A stretch of 10,401 nucleotides of DNA. Origin: Comamonadaceae bacterium. GTDB lineage: Bacteria > Pseudomonadota > Gammaproteobacteria > Burkholderiales > Burkholderiaceae_C. Positions 1-6,093 of the stretch are shown piece by piece (position 1 is the first letter of the stretch; every line of letters starts with the position of its first letter). The stretch covers positions 1 through 10,401 of the forward strand of contig CANGMW010000070.1 in NCBI GenBank assembly GCA_947454695.1, read 5' to 3'. The notes beneath the pieces were generated by a model, which saw only the letters and a program-made list of their open reading frames with translations, was not told the origin of the DNA and ran no database searches. The position numbers and the translations under genes were made by a program.

Positions 1-2243
1 GAACGCGCGGTTTTGCCGATGGGGGACTGGTCCACGAACACCACTTCGGCCAGTTGCTCGGCGCCCAGCAGGCGATCGAAGGTGCCGGGGGTTTCGGTGG
101 CTTTGCCGAAGTGGCGCAACAAGGCGGGGGCCAGCACATCCTGGATCAAGGTGGACTTGCCCGAACCCGACACGCCGGTGACGCACACCAAGCGACCCAG
201 GGGGATTTCCACCGACACGTTTTTCAGGTTGTGCTCACGCGCACCTTCCAGAATCAATCGCGGCGTGTTGTCGCTCACCAGGCGCTTGAAGCCCATGCTC
301 ACCTGCTTGCGCCCGCCCAGGTAGGCGCCTGTCAGGGTGTCGGCGTGTCGCAAGTCATCGGTGGCGCCATCGAACACAATCTGTCCGCCGCGCTCGCCAG
401 GACCGGGGCCCATGTCGATCATGCGGTCGGCCGCGAACATCACGGCGGGGTCATGCTCGACCACCACCAGGGTGTTGCCGGCATCACGCAGGCGCTGCAT
501 CGCCTCGATGATGCGGTGCATGTCCCGCGGGTGCAGGCCAATGCTGGGTTCGTCCAGCACAAACAAGGTGTTGACCAGCGAGGTGCCCAAAGCAGTGGTG
601 AGGTTGATGCGCTGGACCTCGCCGCCCGACAGCGTGCGGCTTTGCCGGTCCAGCGTGAGGTAACCAATGCCCACGTCGCACAGGTAGCGCAGCCGTGTGC
701 CGATTTCCTCGAACAACAACTTCAAGGTTTTGGCTTCGGCTTGTGAAGTGTCCGGGCCTGAGGCAGTCGAGACACCGCTGTGCGCGTGCACGGCCAGCAA
801 GCCGGTGGACAGTCCGTCAAAAAAGCGTTTCAAACGGTCCAGCGGCAGGACCATCAGGTCATGCAAGCACAAACCCGGCATCGCCTCGAGTTGTGCGCGC
901 GTCCAGCTCACGCCGGCCGGCATGAAGCGTTGGGAGGCGGGCATCACCGCATCGGCTTCGTCTTTAGAGCCGATGCGCCACAGCAGGCTGTCGGTTTTCA
1001 GGCGCGCGCCTTGGCAAGCGCCACACGGGGTGTAGCTGCGGTATTTGGACAAGAGCACGCGGATGTGCATCTTGTAGGACTTGGTCTCCAGGTATTCAAA
1101 GAAGCGTTTGACGCCGTACCACTGCTGGTTCCATTTACCTTTCCAGTTGGGCGAGCCTTGAATCACCCAGTGTTGCTGCTCCGGTGTCAACTTGTACCAG
1201 GGCGTGTCGCGCGGAATACCTGCGGCTTCGGCGTGGCGCATCAGGTCGTCCTGACACTCGGCCCAGGCGGGGGTTTGCAGGGTTTTGATGGCGCCCGATC
1301 GCAGGGTGAGTTTGTCGTTGGGAATCACCAGGCCATAGTCCACGCCGATCACGCGTCCAAAACCACGGCAGGTTTCGCAGGCGCCCACCGCCGAGTTGAA
1401 GGAGAACATCGACGGCGTGGGTTCGGTGTAGCGCAGATCGCTCTCGGGGCAATGCAGTCCGGTTGAAAATTTCCAGATGGCAGGCGCGGCAGGCTCTGAC
1501 GCCGCCACTGGGCTGGCCTCATCACCCGGGGTTGGGGGCAGCACATAAACCGACAGCCGCCCGCTGCCACGCTTGAGCGCCACCTCAATGGCTTCAATCA
1601 CGCGGGCGCGTTCGGTGTTGCTGATGCGAAAACGATCGGCCACCACATCCAGCAAGGTGCGCGGACCGGTGGGGGTGGCCACCTCACGTTGCGCCTGCAC
1701 ACGGGTGAAGCCGCTGGCCGACAGCCATTGCTCAATCTGCTCAGCCGACGTGCCCGAGGGCAACTCCACCGGAAAGGTAAGCACCAGTCGCGGATCGCCC
1801 TGTTCTTGCGCACGACTTTGCAACTGGGTGTAAATACTGTCGACCGTGTCATGCCGCACCGGCAAGGCGGTTTGCCTGTCATGCAAGTGCCCCGCGCGCG
1901 CGAACAACAGCTTCAAATGGTCGTTGAGCTCGGTCATCGTTCCCACGGTGGAACGGGAGGAGCGAACCGGGTTGGTCTGGTCGATGGCAATCGCCGGCGG
2001 CACGCCTTCGATCTTGTCGACTGCGGGCTTGTCCATGCGGTCCAGGAACTGGCGGGCATAGGCCGAGAAGGTTTCTACATAGCGTCGTTGGCCTTCGGCG
2101 AACAGGGTGTCGAACACCAGACTGGACTTGCCCGAACCGCTCGGGCCGGTCACCACGGTCAGCTCGCCGGTGCGGATATCGAGGTCCAGATTTTTAAGAT
2201 TGTGCTGCCGCGCACCCCGTATTTTGATGATTCCCTGTGACAT
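1..2243 (-). CDS. uvrA: UvrA, excinuclease ABC subunit A (long type), N-terminal part
   Basis: UvrA is the ATP-dependent DNA-damage sensor of cytoplasmic nucleotide excision repair; it loads UvrB at lesions. The reading frame is open from an ATG at 2243 to the left edge, about 747 codons. Visible in order: Walker A GPSGSGKSS (residues 33-41), the conserved N-terminal UvrA block with EGQRRYVETFSAYARQF, a zinc module (C265, C289, C292), the ABC signature LSGGE (538-542), Walker B with LDEPSIGLH (about 563-571), VVEHD, and the second-domain Walker A GVSGSGKST (690-698), followed by DQSPIGKTAR at the edge. The second Walker A lies about 50 residues later than in E. coli UvrA, mostly through extra sequence between the zinc module and the signature. 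From memory this matches the long (roughly 1900-residue, duplicated) UvrA of Burkholderiales, but the rest is outside the window. One zinc cysteine is replaced by Ser268. There is no obvious Shine-Dalgarno. Divergent from the 2335 gene. Confidence 0.95.
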   Translation of the reverse strand, partial: MSQGIIKIRGARQHNLKNLDLDIRTGELTVVTGPSGSGKSSLVFDTLFAEGQRRYVETFSAYARQFLDRMDKPAVDKIEGVPPAIAIDQTNPVRSSRSTVGTMTELNDHLKLLFARAGHLHDRQTALPVRHDTVDSIYTQLQSRAQEQGDPRLVLTFPVELPSGTSAEQIEQWLSASGFTRVQAQREVATPTGPRTLLDVVADRFRISNTERARVIEAIEVALKRGSGRLSVYVLPPTPGDEASPVAASEPAAPAIWKFSTGLHCPESDLRYTEPTPSMFSFNSAVGACETCRGFGRVIGVDYGLVIPNDKLTLRSGAIKTLQTPAWAECQDDLMRHAEAAGIPRDTPWYKLTPEQQHWVIQGSPNWKGKWNQQWYGVKRFFEYLETKSYKMHIRVLLSKYRSYTPCGACQGARLKTDSLLWRIGSKDEADAVMPASQRFMPAGVSWTRAQLEAMPGLCLHDLMVLPLDRLKRFFDGLSTGLLAVHAHSGVSTASGPDTSQAEAKTLKLLFEEIGTRLRYLCDVGIGYLTLDRQSRTLSGGEVQRINLTTALGTSLVNTLFVLDEPSIGLHPRDMHRIIEAMQRLRDAGNTLVVVEHDPAVMFAADRMIDMGPGPGERGGQIVFDGATDDLRHADTLTGAYLGGRKQVSMGFKRLVSDNTPRLILEGAREHNLKNVSVEIPLGRLVCVTGVSGSGKSTLIQDVLAPALLRHFGKATETPGTFDRLLGAEQLAEVVFVDQSPIGKTAR

Positions 2244-2261
2244 TTAGAGGCGCTTTCTGCA

Positions 2262-2291
2262 TTGAGTTACGTCATGTGTGCGTGGTATTGT
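2262..2291 (+). promoter_or_regulatory. Possible sigma70-type promoter for the substrate-binding protein gene
   Basis: A TTGAGT at 2262-2267 and a TATTGT at 2286-2291 are separated by 18 bp. They lie about 44 bp upstream of the ATG, in the 91-bp divergent region shared with uvrA. Both boxes match the consensus only partly (4 of 6 each), so this is a weak call made by eye. Confidence 0.25.
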
Positions 2292-2318
2292 TGCCTAAAT
2301 CAAACCAACTTATTAAAC

Positions 2319-2324
2319 AAGGAG
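2319..2324 (+). promoter_or_regulatory. Ribosome binding site of the substrate-binding protein gene
   Basis: AAGGAG stands 10 nt before the ATG at 2335 and 13 nt before a second, adjacent ATG at 2338. The shorter spacing favours 2335; the choice changes the protein by one residue only. Confidence 0.7.
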
Positions 2325-2334
2325 TTGGAACATC

Positions 2335-3477
2335 ATGATGACTTCTCTTAGGTGGACCCTGGCAACCGTGCTGTTTTTTCTAAGCAGCACCATTGATGCC
2401 CAAATCGTGATAGGCCAAACTGCGGGGGTCACAGGCACGGTTGCTGCCACGGTGAAAGAATCGCTGGACGGCGCAAAGCTCTATTTCGACTTCATCAATG
2501 CACGTGGGGGGGTCGTCGACAACGTTAACCGCCTGGGCGGCATCAAAGGCGAGTTAATTGAACTCATCACCATGGACGACAAGTTTGACGTCAAGCAAAC
2601 CGTCGCCAACGCCGAATCTTTGATCACGAATAAAAACGTGGTGGCTTTGTTTCTTACGCGTGGGACGCCCAATAACGAAGCCTTATTTCCAGTGCTTGAA
2701 AAATACAGCGTGCCCTTGGTGGGACCTGCCACTGGCGCTGCGGTGATGCACAAGCCCGTGAACCGCTTCGTATTTAATGTGCGATCCAGTTACCAACGCG
2801 AAGCTGAGCGGTCCGTGATTTACCTGGAAACCGTAGGGTTCTCTCGAATTGCTGTGGTGCACCCGGACGACTCGTTTGGACGAGATGCCCTTGAAGGCGC
2901 TGAAAATGGGTTTCGTCTGAAAAAAATCAAACCAGTGACCGTCTTGGCGGTTGACCGCATCAAGCCCAATTACGTCCAAGTGATGGATGCGCTCAAGCGC
3001 TCAGATGCGCAAGCGGTTCTATGGGTGGGCTCCGGCACGGCTGTGAGCGATGGGGTGATCGCACTGAGAAAAAGCGGGTCCGGCGCGCAAGTGGTGACAC
3101 TGTCTAACAATGCATCAGGCGGTTTCGTCAAAGCGTTAGGTGAATTCAGCCGCGGCGTCATCGTGAGCCAAGTTTTTCCAAACGAAAAATCCATGAGTTA
3201 CGCGCTGGTGAAAGAAGCCGTGGCCTTGGCTAAAGCCAAAGGCATGAATGAGATTTCACCGGCCATGTTGGAAGGGTACGCCGCCGCCAAAGTGTTGGTG
3301 GAAGCGCTGAGGCGCGCTTCGCCTAACCCCACTCGGGCCAAGGTTCTATCGGCCCTGAACAGCATGAATTCGTTTGATCTGGGTGGCCTGACTATCAGCT
3401 ACAGCCCCACCGACCATACCGGACTTGAATTTTCCGATTTATCTATCATCACTGAACAAGGTAAGTTTCAACGCTGA
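2335..3477 (+). CDS. ABC-type branched-chain amino acid/amide substrate-binding protein (Peripla_BP_6 family), orphan
   Basis: This 380-residue protein looks like the periplasmic binding component of a LivJ/LivK-type (HAAT) uptake system. It has a Sec signal peptide: basic residue at 6, hydrophobic core about 8-18, and a likely cleavage after IDA at residue 22. The mature part begins IVIGQTAGVTG, the usual first strand of this fold. It continues with the GAKLYFDFINARGG region, the VALFLTRGTPNNEA and VPLVGPATGA segments of the ligand cleft, and a second lobe around IAVVHPDDSFGRDALEGAE. Length fits the family. Known members bind Leu/Ile/Val, amides, urea or aromatic acids; the ligand cannot be read here. 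No permease or ATPase lies beside it, so it must use components encoded elsewhere or act as a sensor. It is the only plus-strand gene, and by eye it is less GC-rich than uvrA and the right-hand cluster. Its last 10 bp overlap the convergent 3468-3944 gene. Confidence 0.9.
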   Translation: MMTSLRWTLATVLFFLSSTIDAQIVIGQTAGVTGTVAATVKESLDGAKLYFDFINARGGVVDNVNRLGGIKGELIELITMDDKFDVKQTVANAESLITNKNVVALFLTRGTPNNEALFPVLEKYSVPLVGPATGAAVMHKPVNRFVFNVRSSYQREAERSVIYLETVGFSRIAVVHPDDSFGRDALEGAENGFRLKKIKPVTVLAVDRIKPNYVQVMDALKRSDAQAVLWVGSGTAVSDGVIALRKSGSGAQVVTLSNNASGGFVKALGEFSRGVIVSQVFPNEKSMSYALVKEAVALAKAKGMNEISPAMLEGYAAAKVLVEALRRASPNPTRAKVLSALNSMNSFDLGGLTISYSPTDHTGLEFSDLSIITEQGKFQR

Positions 3478-3944
3478 GTGAAACCCGAGTCACCGCTCCC
3501 GGCTCGCTTCAAGGCGACCTCTAATGGGCGACAAGCCTCCGCACCCACGGCATCCTTGATTTTTGGCAACAGCGCCAATAAGTCATCGTAGCCACTGGCA
3601 GCCTCTACGGCCAAATTCAAGCGAAACCCCCGCAAGCCCAAAGAGGCCGTCAGTCGAGTGGCAATGGGCATGGCCAAGGCGTAGCGCGCTTGTTTGGTGG
3701 GAACGTCCAACTTATCACGGACGGAGCGTGGCGTTGAAGCATTTTTCACAGCGGACAAAAAACCCTGCGCCTCTAAGTAGTCAATGTCTGCCTGCGTGAC
3801 GCTCATGCCGCTGGTGGCGGCTAAGACTTCCTCGCCGGTTTTTTCACCATCGAAAAGGATGAATGCCGAGCGTTGCTTGGCGGAAAACTGCGACGACCGA
3901 TCCCTGAAGGCCTTCAGGCCTATTTCTGTTTTTATGTATTTCAT
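3468..3944 (-). CDS. Conserved-looking hypothetical protein, 158 residues
   Basis: I do not recognise a named family. The protein appears soluble, with no signal peptide or membrane segment. Residues about 1-63 look helical and end in an ADIDYLEAQGFL-like helix, with QRSAFILFDGEKTGEEVLAATSG before it. This resembles the short winged-helix-like modules found in proteobacterial regulatory proteins. After a polar linker (about 65-85), residues about 87-150 are rich in Ala and Leu (IATRLTASLGLRGFRLNL, then LLALLPKIKDAVG) and probably form a helical bundle. The start at 3944 is the only ATG giving the whole N-terminal module, but no Shine-Dalgarno precedes it; an inverted repeat sits in that position instead. 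The gene lies 50 nt downstream of the 61-residue membrane protein gene on the same strand and converges on the binding-protein gene with a 10-bp overlap. The coding pattern looks genuine; the function is unknown. Confidence 0.72.
   Translation of the reverse strand: MKYIKTEIGLKAFRDRSSQFSAKQRSAFILFDGEKTGEEVLAATSGMSVTQADIDYLEAQGFLSAVKNASTPRSVRDKLDVPTKQARYALAMPIATRLTASLGLRGFRLNLAVEAASGYDDLLALLPKIKDAVGAEACRPLEVALKRAGSGDSGFTQR
3903..3918. repeat. Perfect 16-bp palindrome inside the start of the 158-residue gene
   Basis: CCTGAAGGCCTTCAGG reads the same on both strands and covers codons 9-14 of the hypothetical gene. It could be a protein-binding dyad or simply a consequence of the encoded residues. 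Confidence 0.6.
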
Positions 3945-3949
3945 AGAAC

Positions 3950-3986
3950 TGCATGCGGTTGATGGAGTTGTTTAAATCCGCATGCA
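3950..3986. repeat. Inverted repeat with 9-bp arms upstream of the 158-residue gene
   Basis: TGCATGCGG at 3950-3958 is repeated as its exact complement CCGCATGCA at 3978-3986, with a 19-nt AT-rich spacer containing TTTAAA. It fills most of the gap between the two small minus-strand genes and ends 5 nt before the ATG at 3944, where a ribosome binding site would be expected. It could be an operator or an mRNA hairpin hindering translation. No T-run follows on either strand, so it is not a standard terminator. Confidence 0.6.
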
Positions 3987-3994
3987 TGCGCATA

Positions 3995-4180
3995 TTACTT
4001 TGCCGGTGTGGCTGGCGCATCCGTATTTCCCGCAGGTGCAGCAGGGCTTGCAGTTGCGGGGGCGTGAACCGCTTCTTCGCCGTGCTTCTCACCACCCATA
4101 TCGAGCTTGTCACCGCCCTTCATGATGACGTACATGGCCAGCGCGGCGAAGATGATGAATCCAACAATGATTTTCCACAT
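3995..4180 (-). CDS. Small single-pass membrane protein, 61 residues, Ala/Pro-rich tail
   Basis: The product begins with a hydrophobic segment (residues about 3-20, IIVGFIIFAALAMYVIM) after a single Lys. It continues with a charged stretch, KGGDKLDMGGEKHGEE, and a low-complexity Ala/Pro/Thr tail from about residue 38. It is probably anchored in the inner membrane by its N-terminus; which side the tail faces is not certain. A GGAG (CTCC at 4191-4194 on the plus strand) stands 10 nt before the ATG. Similar short proteins starting with MWKIIVGF occur in Comamonadaceae as far as I recall, but I know of no assigned function. The gene starts only 27 nt after the T-run of the transporter's terminator. 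Confidence 0.75.
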   Translation of the reverse strand: MWKIIVGFIIFAALAMYVIMKGGDKLDMGGEKHGEEAVHAPATASPAAPAGNTDAPATPAK

Positions 4181-4207
4181 GATGTAGTTACTCCAATTAA
4201 CAGGTTT

Positions 4208-4235
4208 AAAAAAAAGGCCCTCACAACGAGGGCCT
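4208..4235 (-). terminator. Rho-independent terminator of the MHS transporter gene
   Basis: On the minus strand a perfect 8-bp stem (AGGCCCTC with GAGGGCCT, 4215-4222 and 4228-4235) with a 5-nt loop is followed directly by a run of eight T (4215 down to 4208). This is a textbook intrinsic terminator, about 50 nt after the transporter's stop codon. Confidence 0.88.
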
Positions 4236-4240
4236 GTTCT

Positions 4241-4270
4241 GCTGTCTAACCAAAGGATCGGTTAGACAGC
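4241..4270 (-). repeat. Second 3'-UTR stem-loop, 11-bp perfect stem
   Basis: GCTGTCTAACC at 4241-4251 and GGTTAGACAGC at 4260-4270 are exact complements around an 8-nt loop (AAAGGATC). The hairpin lies between the transporter's stop codon (4289) and the terminator. With no T-run it is unlikely to terminate by itself; it may protect the 3' end of the mRNA or bind a protein. Confidence 0.75.
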
Positions 4271-4288
4271 GAGAGGTCATGCAAGCCT

Positions 4289-5944
4289 TTAGTCGTTGGC
4301 GTAGATGTCAACGTCTTTGGTTTCTTTCACGAACAGCGTGCCGATCACAAACGTCGCGCCGGCGATGATGATCGGGTACCACAAGCCGTTGTACATATTG
4401 CCGGTCTGCGCCACGATGGCAAATGCCGTGGTGGGCAGCAAGCCGCCGAACCAACCGTTACCAATGTGGTACGGCAAGGACATGGAGGTGTAGCGGATGC
4501 GGGTGGGGAACATTTCCACCAACATGGCCGCGATCGGGCCGTACACCATGGTCACCAGAATCACCAAGTAGGTGAGGATGGCAATCACCATGACTTTGTC
4601 CAGCTTGGCCATGTCGGCTTTGGCGGGATAGCCTGCAGCCTTCAAGTCGTCAGCAACTGCCTTCTTAAACTCAGCATCCTTGGCTTTGGCTTCGTCAGCC
4701 GGAATGCCTTTAGAGGTGTAGCTGGGGATCTCTGCTTCGCCGATTTTGATGGTGGCTGCTGTACCAGGCGCGCCGACCGCGTTCTCATAGCTCACAGAAG
4801 CGCCGGCCAAGACTTGCTTGGCAATGTCGCAGGAGCTGGTGAACTTGGCGGTGCCGGTCGGGTTGAACTGGAAGGAGCACTCCGCCGGATCAGCCGTCAC
4901 CACCACTTTGTTTTTCTGCTGGGCAGCGTACAAGTCCGGGTTAGCGGCTTTGGTCAGTGCGGTGAACACGGGGAAGTAGGTCAACACGGCCAACAAGCAA
5001 CCGGCCATGATGATGGGCTTGCGACCAATTTTGTCCGACAGCGCGCCAAAAATGATGAAGAACGGCGTGCCGATCAACAAAGACACGGCCACATAAATGT
5101 TGGCCTGGGCGCCGTCCACCTTGAGCGCTTGCGTCAGGAAGAACAGGGCATAGAACTGGCCTGAGTACCAAACCACAGCTTGGCCGGCGGTCAAACCGAT
5201 CAGCGCCAAGATCACGATCTTCAGGTTTTTCCACTGACCGAAAGACTCGGACAGGGGGGCTTTGGAGGTTTTGCCTTCAGCTTTCATTTTGGCGAAAGCG
5301 GGTGACTCGTTCATCGACAAACGGATGTAGACCGACACGGCCAACAGCAAGATGGAGACGATGAACGGAACACGCCAGCCCCAGTCAGCAAAGGCGGCTT
5401 CGCCGATGGCGGTACGCGTACCCAGAATCACCATCAAGCTCAGGAACAGGCCCAGCGTGGCGGTGGTTTGAATCCAGGAGGTGTAGGCACCCCGCTTGCC
5501 TTGCGGCGCGTGTTCAGCCACGTAGGTGGCAGCACCACCGTACTCACCACCGAGTGCCAAGCCTTGCAGCAAGCGCAAAGCAATCAGGATCACCGGTGCG
5601 GCTACGCCAATCGAGGCGTAATTGGGCAACACGCCCACGATGAACGTGGACAGACCCATGATCAAAATGGTCACCAAGAAGGTGTATTTACGGCCAATCA
5701 TGTCGCCCAGACGACCAAAGAAAATGGCGCCGAAAGGACGAACGATGAAACCAGCTGCAAAAGCCAGCAGCGCGAAGATGAAGGCGGAGCCCGCATCCAG
5801 ACCGCTGAAGAATTGCTTGGCAATGATCGCTGCCAATGAACCGTACAGGTAAAAGTCGTACCACTCAAAAACAGTGCCCAGGGACGAAGCGAAGATAACT
5901 TTCTTCTCTTCAGCCGACATCGGGCGAGCCGCTGTTGTAGCCAT
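4289..5944 (-). CDS. MHS-family MFS transporter (metabolite:H+ symporter) with large periplasmic insert
   Basis: A 551-residue inner-membrane symporter related to ProP, ShiA and KgtP. Early residues contain FEWYDFYLYG, typical of the MHS family. The loop 2-3 motif GRLGDMIGRK is at about 77-86, RLLQGLALGGEYGGA at about 124-138, the repeated motif GALSDKIGRK at about 300-309, and EMFPTRIRYTSMSLPYHIGNG in the C-terminal half. Residues about 331-449, between predicted helices 9 and 10, form a long polar Ala/Lys-rich segment with two cysteines (356 and 372). By MFS topology this lies in the periplasm. The family is usually about 430-500 residues, so the insert explains the length. An in-frame TTG at 5962 exists, but a GGAG 8 nt before the ATG at 5944 supports the shorter form. 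A weak -10-like TTTAAT (minus strand, 6042-6037) may belong to its promoter in the 149-nt gap. The substrate cannot be told; proline/betaine or organic acids are usual in the family. Confidence 0.93.
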   Translation of the reverse strand: MATTAARPMSAEEKKVIFASSLGTVFEWYDFYLYGSLAAIIAKQFFSGLDAGSAFIFALLAFAAGFIVRPFGAIFFGRLGDMIGRKYTFLVTILIMGLSTFIVGVLPNYASIGVAAPVILIALRLLQGLALGGEYGGAATYVAEHAPQGKRGAYTSWIQTTATLGLFLSLMVILGTRTAIGEAAFADWGWRVPFIVSILLLAVSVYIRLSMNESPAFAKMKAEGKTSKAPLSESFGQWKNLKIVILALIGLTAGQAVVWYSGQFYALFFLTQALKVDGAQANIYVAVSLLIGTPFFIIFGALSDKIGRKPIIMAGCLLAVLTYFPVFTALTKAANPDLYAAQQKNKVVVTADPAECSFQFNPTGTAKFTSSCDIAKQVLAGASVSYENAVGAPGTAATIKIGEAEIPSYTSKGIPADEAKAKDAEFKKAVADDLKAAGYPAKADMAKLDKVMVIAILTYLVILVTMVYGPIAAMLVEMFPTRIRYTSMSLPYHIGNGWFGGLLPTTAFAIVAQTGNMYNGLWYPIIIAGATFVIGTLFVKETKDVDIYAND

Positions 5945-5952
5945 AGATGTGT

Positions 5953-5956
5953 CTCC
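5953..5956 (-). promoter_or_regulatory. Ribosome binding site deciding the transporter start
   Basis: GGAG on the minus strand lies 8 nt before the ATG at 5944. It falls inside the extension that a TTG start at 5962 would add, so it argues against the TTG start. Confidence 0.75.
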
Positions 5957-6039
5957 AATCAAAATGAATCAGCCTCCAAAAGGGAGACGTGATGCATTCT
6001 TGAAGACGGTACTGACCTTGTACTTACGCCAAGCTTATT

Positions 6040-6074
6040 AAAGCCTGACAACTTAAGTACTAACCCTAGGCTTT
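6040..6074 (-). repeat. Inverted repeat downstream of the isomerase gene, possible weak terminator
   Basis: AAAGCCT (6040-6046) and AGGCTTT (6068-6074) are complementary across a 21-nt loop that itself holds the palindrome ACTTAAGT (6051-6058). It begins about 20 nt after the isomerase stop codon. The T-run following on the minus strand is poor (TTTAATAAG), so termination would be inefficient. Confidence 0.35.
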
Positions 6075-6093
6075 CATTTCACAGACCAAAAAA

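Noticed and set aside
54..746. Long plus-strand open frame (230 codons) opposite uvrA
   Set aside because: It mirrors the conserved UvrA coding strand in GC-rich DNA. Its translation is rich in Gln, His, Ala and Val with no recognisable domain, typical of an antisense shadow.
780..1466. Long plus-strand open frame (228 codons) opposite uvrA
   Set aside because: Same reason: UvrA motifs on the minus strand explain this DNA fully.
3844..4113. Minus-strand open frame of 89 codons spanning the gap between the two small genes
   Set aside because: It overlaps both small genes in another frame, has no ribosome binding site and shows no domain. The 61- and 158-residue frames have better composition and, for the former, a clear GGAG.
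4466..5164. Plus-strand open frame of 232 codons opposite the transporter
   Set aside because: The minus strand encodes a well-conserved MFS protein here. The plus-strand translation is His/Gly/Gln-rich without a family.
5945..5962. TTG start extending the transporter by six residues
   Set aside because: The GGAG at 5953-5956 lies inside this extension with ideal spacing to the ATG at 5944.
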